Below, in pieces: positions 60,581 to 64,000 of a stretch of DNA of 64,000 nt (its first letter is position 1; the number at the start of each line of letters is the position of its first letter). Below the pieces are notes generated by a model. The model saw only the letters and a list, made by a program, of their open reading frames with translations, did not search any database and was not told where the DNA came from. The stretch comes from Streptomyces sp. DSM 110735 (GTDB lineage Bacteria > Actinomycetota > Actinomycetes > Streptomycetales > Streptomycetaceae). The DNA lies in contig NZ_JACYHF010000002.1 in assembly GCF_016482685.1 (NCBI RefSeq), positions 525,008-589,007 on the forward strand, read 5' to 3'. The translations under genes were made by a program, and so were the position numbers.

Positions 60581-63076
60581 TTACCGGCCCGCGCTGTCCA
60601 CGACGGCCGACCACTCGTCGAGCAGCGCCTGCGCGGAGGCGTCGTCCGGGCCCTCCGCCCACAGGTGCGTGACGGCCTCGGCGGGGTCGGGCAGCACCAT
60701 CACCCAGCGCCCGTCGCTCTCGACCACGCGCACGCCGTCCGTGGTGTCCACGAACCGGTCACCGGCCGCCTCCACGACCCGCCGCATGACCAGACCCTTG
60801 ACCGCCCACGGCGTCGCGAGGTCCCGCTTGAGGACGTGCGCCCGCGGAATCCGCGCGTCGATCTGGCTCAGCGTGAGCTGGGTCCGCGCGACCAGACCGA
60901 TCAGCCGCACGAACGCGGCCGTACCGTCGTAGACGCTGCTGAACTCGGGGACGATGAAGCCGCCCTTGCCGTCGCCGCCGAAGATGGTGCCCTCTTCGCC
61001 GCCCACACGCGTGAGGTCGTCCGGGGACGTGGTCGTCCACTCGACCTGTGTGCCGTGGTACGCGGCCACCTGCTCCGCGATACGGGTCGTGGTCACCGGC
61101 AGCGCCACCCGCCCGCTGCGCCGCTCGGCCGCGACCAGGTCGAGCATGACCAGGAGCGCCCGGTCGTCCTCGATGATCCGGCCCTTCTCGTCCACGAGCG
61201 AGAGCCGCTCGCCGACCGGGTCGAACCGCACACCGAACGCGGCACCGGAGGACGCCACTATCTCGCCGAGCCGCTCCAGACCCCGGCGGCGCATCTCCTC
61301 GGTCTCGGTCGGTCTCGACTCGTCCAGACCGGGATTGATGGTCAGCGAGTCCACCCCGAGCTTGCCGAGCAGGCTGGGCAGCACGAGCCCCGCACTGCCG
61401 TTGGAGGCGTCCACGACGACCTTGAGCCCCGCCTCCGCGATCCCGGTCGTGTCGACGTTCCGCAGCAGCGAGCCGGTGTACGAGTCGAAGACGCTCGACG
61501 GGAAGTAGAGGTCACCGATCTCGCCCGGGAAGGCACGCCGGTACTCCTGGCGCGCGAACACCCGGTCCAGCTTGCGCTGGCTGCCCTGCGAGAGGTCCGC
61601 GCCCTGCCCGTCGAAGAACATGATGTCGACGGAGTCCGGCACACCGGGCGAGGTACGGATCATGATCCCGCCCGCACTGCCCCGCGCGGTCTGCTGACGC
61701 GCCACGGGCAACGGCACGTTCTCCAGGTCGCGTACGTCGATGGCACTGGCCTGGAGCGCCGAGATGACCGCCCGCTTGAGCGCACGGGCGCCTCGGGAGT
61801 GGTCGCGGGCCGTGGTGACCGTGGCGCCCTTCTTCAGGGTCGTCGCGTAGGCACCGGCCAGCCGGACCGCCAGCTCCGGGGTGATCTCGACGTTCAGGAT
61901 GCCGGTCACGCCCCGGGCGCCGAAGAGATGCGCCTGACCGCGGGACTCCCAGATGACCGAGGTGTTGACGAAGGCACCGGCCTCGATCGTCTTGAACGGG
62001 TACACCCGGACGTTGCCCTGGATGATCGATTCCTCGCCGATCAGGCACTCGTCACCGATGACCGCGCCGTCCTCGATCCGGGCGGCCCGCATGATGTCGG
62101 TGTTCTTGCCGACGACACAGCCGCGCAGATTGCTGTTGTGCCCGATGTAGACGTTGTCGGCCACGACCGCCTTGTGCAGGAAGGCACCGCTCTTGACGAC
62201 CACGTTGGAGCCGACGACGGTGTCCTCGCGCAGCTCCGCGCCCGCCTCGACCTTGGCGTAGTCACCGATGTACAGCGGCCCGCGCAGCACCGCGTCCGGG
62301 TGCACCTCCGCGCCCTCGGCCACCCACACACCGGGCGAGATCTCGAAACCGTCGATGTCGACGTCGACCTTGCCCTCGAGGACGTCGGCCTGGGCCTTCA
62401 CATAGCTCTCGTGAGTGCCGACGTCCTCCCAGTAGCCCTCGGCGATGTAGCCGTAAATGGGCTTGCCTTCCTTCATCAACTGCGGGAAGACGTCACCGGA
62501 CCAGTCGACGGGCACATCGGGTTCGACATAGTTGAAAACTTCGGGCTCCATCACATAGATGCCCGTGTTCACCGTGTCGGAGAAGACCTGGCCCCAGGTC
62601 GGCTTCTCGAGGAAACGCTCGACCTTGCCTTCCTCGTCGACGATGGTGATGCCGAACTCCAGCGGATTGGGCACCCGGGTCAGGCAGACCGTGACCAGGG
62701 CACCCTTCTCCTTGTGGAAGTTGATCAGCTCGGTGAGGTCGAAGTCCGTGAGGGCGTCACCGGAGATCACGAGGAAGGCGTCGTCCTTCAGCGCTTCCTC
62801 GGCGTTCTTGACGCTTCCGGCGGTACCGAGTGGCTTCTCCTCGTTGGCATAGGTCAGCTCCATGCCGAGTTCTTCGCCGTCACCGAAGTAGTTCTTGACG
62901 AGCGACGCCAGGAACTGGACGGTCACAACGGTCTCGTTGAGTCCATGCCTTTTGAGCAGCCTCAGCACGTGCTCCATGATCGGGCGATTCACCACGGGCA
63001 GGAGCGGCTTGGGCATACTAGAGGTCATGGGGCGCAGGCGCGTGCCTTCGCCCCCGGCCATCACGACGGCCTTCAT
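60581..63076 (-). CDS. Nucleotidyltransferase/phosphomannomutase fusion protein
   Basis: An 831-residue protein with three parts. Residues 1-235 are a sugar-nucleotidyltransferase ([17 protein letters not shown], catalytic loop intact), of the mannose-1-phosphate guanylyltransferase type. About 250-370 is a left-handed hexapeptide-repeat helix. The rest resembles a phosphomannomutase but lacks the standard T-A-S-H-N-P phosphoserine loop and has D-P-V-G-E-R in place of the metal loop D-x-D-x-D-R. So the mutase half may be inactive or specialised. Relatives in Streptomyces supply GDP-mannose. ATG 63076 has GAGGAGGACG upstream. Confidence 0.88.
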   Translation of the reverse strand: MKAVVMAGGEGTRLRPMTSSMPKPLLPVVNRPIMEHVLRLLKRHGLNETVVTVQFLASLVKNYFGDGEELGMELTYANEEKPLGTAGSVKNAEEALKDDAFLVISGDALTDFDLTELINFHKEKGALVTVCLTRVPNPLEFGITIVDEEGKVERFLEKPTWGQVFSDTVNTGIYVMEPEVFNYVEPDVPVDWSGDVFPQLMKEGKPIYGYIAEGYWEDVGTHESYVKAQADVLEGKVDVDIDGFEISPGVWVAEGAEVHPDAVLRGPLYIGDYAKVEAGAELREDTVVGSNVVVKSGAFLHKAVVADNVYIGHNSNLRGCVVGKNTDIMRAARIEDGAVIGDECLIGEESIIQGNVRVYPFKTIEAGAFVNTSVIWESRGQAHLFGARGVTGILNVEITPELAVRLAGAYATTLKKGATVTTARDHSRGARALKRAVISALQASAIDVRDLENVPLPVARQQTARGSAGGIMIRTSPGVPDSVDIMFFDGQGADLSQGSQRKLDRVFARQEYRRAFPGEIGDLYFPSSVFDSYTGSLLRNVDTTGIAEAGLKVVVDASNGSAGLVLPSLLGKLGVDSLTINPGLDESRPTETEEMRRRGLERLGEIVASSGAAFGVRFDPVGERLSLVDEKGRIIEDDRALLVMLDLVAAERRSGRVALPVTTTRIAEQVAAYHGTQVEWTTTSPDDLTRVGGEEGTIFGGDGKGGFIVPEFSSVYDGTAAFVRLIGLVARTQLTLSQIDARIPRAHVLKRDLATPWAVKGLVMRRVVEAAGDRFVDTTDGVRVVESDGRWVMVLPDPAEAVTHLWAEGPDDASAQALLDEWSAVVDSAGR

Positions 63077-63203
63077 GTCGGAAGCGTCCTCCTCGAAAGA
63101 TGACGGTCCAGCCGACTTCACCCGTCCAGATTGTCCCGCACTTTTCCCGTGCGGGCCATCGAAGCGTCACGGACACCCGGCGTCCGGGCAGCGCCGCCCG
63201 GGC

Positions 63204-63812
63204 TCAATCGGCCATGGCATCCGCGCGCACCAGACGGCGGACCTGAACCACGTAAAGCACTCCTGCCCACCAATACAGGGTTGTACCCCACCCTGCGAAC
63301 GCCCATCCGAAAACAGCGGCGAGTGACGCGATCCAACCGCTTCCGTCACTGAGCAGAAGCAGCGGGAACGCATACATGAGGTTGAACGTGGCCGCCTTCC
63401 CGAGGAAGTTCACCTGCGGCGGCGGATAGCCGTGCCGACGGAGGATGCCCACCATCACGAGCAGCATCAGCTCACGCGCCAGCAGAAGCGCGGTCAGCCA
63501 GAGCGGAAGGATCTCACGCCAGGTCAGACCGAGCAGCGTGGAAAGGACATAGAGCCGGTCGGCGGCGGGATCGAGCAGCCGACCGAGGCTGCTGATCTGA
63601 TTCCAGCGTCGGGCGAGCTTGCCGTCCAGATAGTCACTGATCCCGCTGAGCGCCAGGACCAGAAGTGCCCAGCCGTCGCTCTTCGGACCGCCGAACTCCG
63701 GCCTGAGGATCAGCCACAGGAACAGGGGTACGCCGGCGAGCCTTGCCATGCTGAGGATGTTGGGGATGGTGAGGACCCGGTCTGTCTGGACGCGGGTCTC
63801 CTGGACCTCCAC
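63204..63812 (-). CDS. CDP-alcohol phosphatidyltransferase (cardiolipin synthase type)
   Basis: A 202-residue membrane enzyme with about four to five hydrophobic segments. The family motif D-x2-D-G-x2-A-R-x8-G-x3-D-x3-D is complete: D-Y-L-D-G-K-L-A-R-R then G-R-L-L-D-P-A-A-D (about 62-87). The S. coelicolor homologue at this locus, next to the guanylyltransferase fusion, has been described as a eukaryotic-type cardiolipin synthase; the M. tuberculosis syntenic gene is pgsA2 (Rv1822). GTG 63812 has AGGAGG 7 bases upstream. Phosphatidylglycerophosphate synthase is the alternative. Confidence 0.88.
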   Translation of the reverse strand: MEVQETRVQTDRVLTIPNILSMARLAGVPLFLWLILRPEFGGPKSDGWALLVLALSGISDYLDGKLARRWNQISSLGRLLDPAADRLYVLSTLLGLTWREILPLWLTALLLARELMLLVMVGILRRHGYPPPQVNFLGKAATFNLMYAFPLLLLSDGSGWIASLAAVFGWAFAGWGTTLYWWAGVLYVVQVRRLVRADAMAD

Positions 63813-63865
63813 CCGGGGGCCTCCTGTTACGAAACGTGCCAACAATTCCCCATGACCTTACCCCA

Positions 63866-63914
63866 ACGCAAAAAAGCTCCGGCCCTCGGGCTGTTATGCC
63901 CAAGAGCCGGAGCT
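63866..63914 (-). terminator. rrn operon terminator
   Basis: On the minus strand, AGCTCCGGC...GCCGGAGCT forms a stem of about 17 bases (63898-63914 with 63875-63891, a few mismatches), followed by a run of six U (63875-63870). It follows the 5S rRNA by about 10 bases. Confidence 0.88.
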
Positions 63915-63923
63915 ACAAAAGGA

Positions 63924-64000
63924 GTTCGGCGGCGTCCTACTCTCCCACAAGGTCCCCCTTGCAGTACCATCGGCGCTGTGAGGCTTAGCTTCCGGGTTCG
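63924..64000 (-). rRNA. 5S ribosomal RNA, 3' part
   Basis: The minus strand matches the 3' two-thirds of streptomycete 5S rRNA (C-G-A-A-C-C-C-G-G-A-A-G-C-U-A-A-G-C-C, G-G-U-A-C-U-G-C-A and G-G-G-A-G-A-G-U-A-G-G-A-C). The gene continues beyond the right edge, where 23S and 16S rRNA are expected. Confidence 0.97.

Noticed and set aside
59159..63103. A 1314-codon plus-strand frame across the DUF881 to guanylyltransferase genes
   Set aside because: Antisense to several genes with clear family motifs; its composition is typical of an antisense frame.

Overview
The window is about 64 kb of high-GC actinobacterial chromosome, most probably from a Streptomyces. This rests on strong G/C at codon third positions, many GTG starts, strong GGAGG-type ribosome sites, leaderless starts placed 6-8 bases after a TAGGGT-like -10 box, and gene content such as a third EF-Tu (tuf3 type), DUF5999, MocR and PadR regulators, and the gcvP to cardiolipin-synthase gene order. 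I see no prophage, insertion sequence, CRISPR array or tRNA.

Layout. 1-16 kb: a thioesterase, a Pro/Gln-rich membrane protein, an MFS exporter, a hydrolase, a spermidine-synthase-like protein, EF-Tu3 with a structured leader, a TVP38-type membrane protein, UppP, a leucine-rich-variant repeat protein, Lnt, a Gfo/Idh oxidoreductase, and an FAD monooxygenase facing its TetR regulator across two matching palindromes. 16-25 kb: uracil-DNA glycosylase, an orphan peptide-binding lipoprotein, two SDR/FabG reductases, a HipA-like kinase overlapping a DUF3037 gene, a VOC protein, a P450, a Rieske lipoprotein and a PPOX protein. 25-34 kb: an export-and-regulation island holding four EamA (DMT) transporters interleaved with LysR, MocR and MarR regulators, an FMN protein and a nitroreductase. 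33-43 kb: a Clp-N protein, PadR, an atypical protein kinase, PhzF, a CPBP protease, a glutamate-cysteine ligase family protein, DUF5999 and a universal stress protein.

43-50 kb: a large APC-type permease, then a molybdenum locus: an HTH-TOBE regulator, a stand-alone molybdopterin-domain protein, modA-modB-modC and a two-repeat Mop protein. 50-64 kb: gcvP behind a tandem glycine riboswitch, a PRC-barrel protein, DNA polymerase IV, then a minus-strand series DUF881 - small basic protein - DUF881 - FHA - MerR - DUF151 - MerR. This series matches the Mycobacterium tuberculosis Rv1823-Rv1832 order, but has no gcvH. Upstream of it lie a two-domain nucleotidyltransferase/phosphomannomutase and a CDP-alcohol phosphatidyltransferase of the Streptomyces cardiolipin-synthase type. 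The window ends inside the 3' part of a 5S rRNA whose rrn operon lies to the right.

The items I find most worth following are the HipA-like kinase/DUF3037 pair, the tuf3 leader, the degenerate mutase half of the guanylyltransferase fusion, DNA polymerase IV with an added UvrD/PcrA-like tail, the molybdenum locus with its own HTH-TOBE regulator, and the several regulator/palindrome pairs that can be tested directly.
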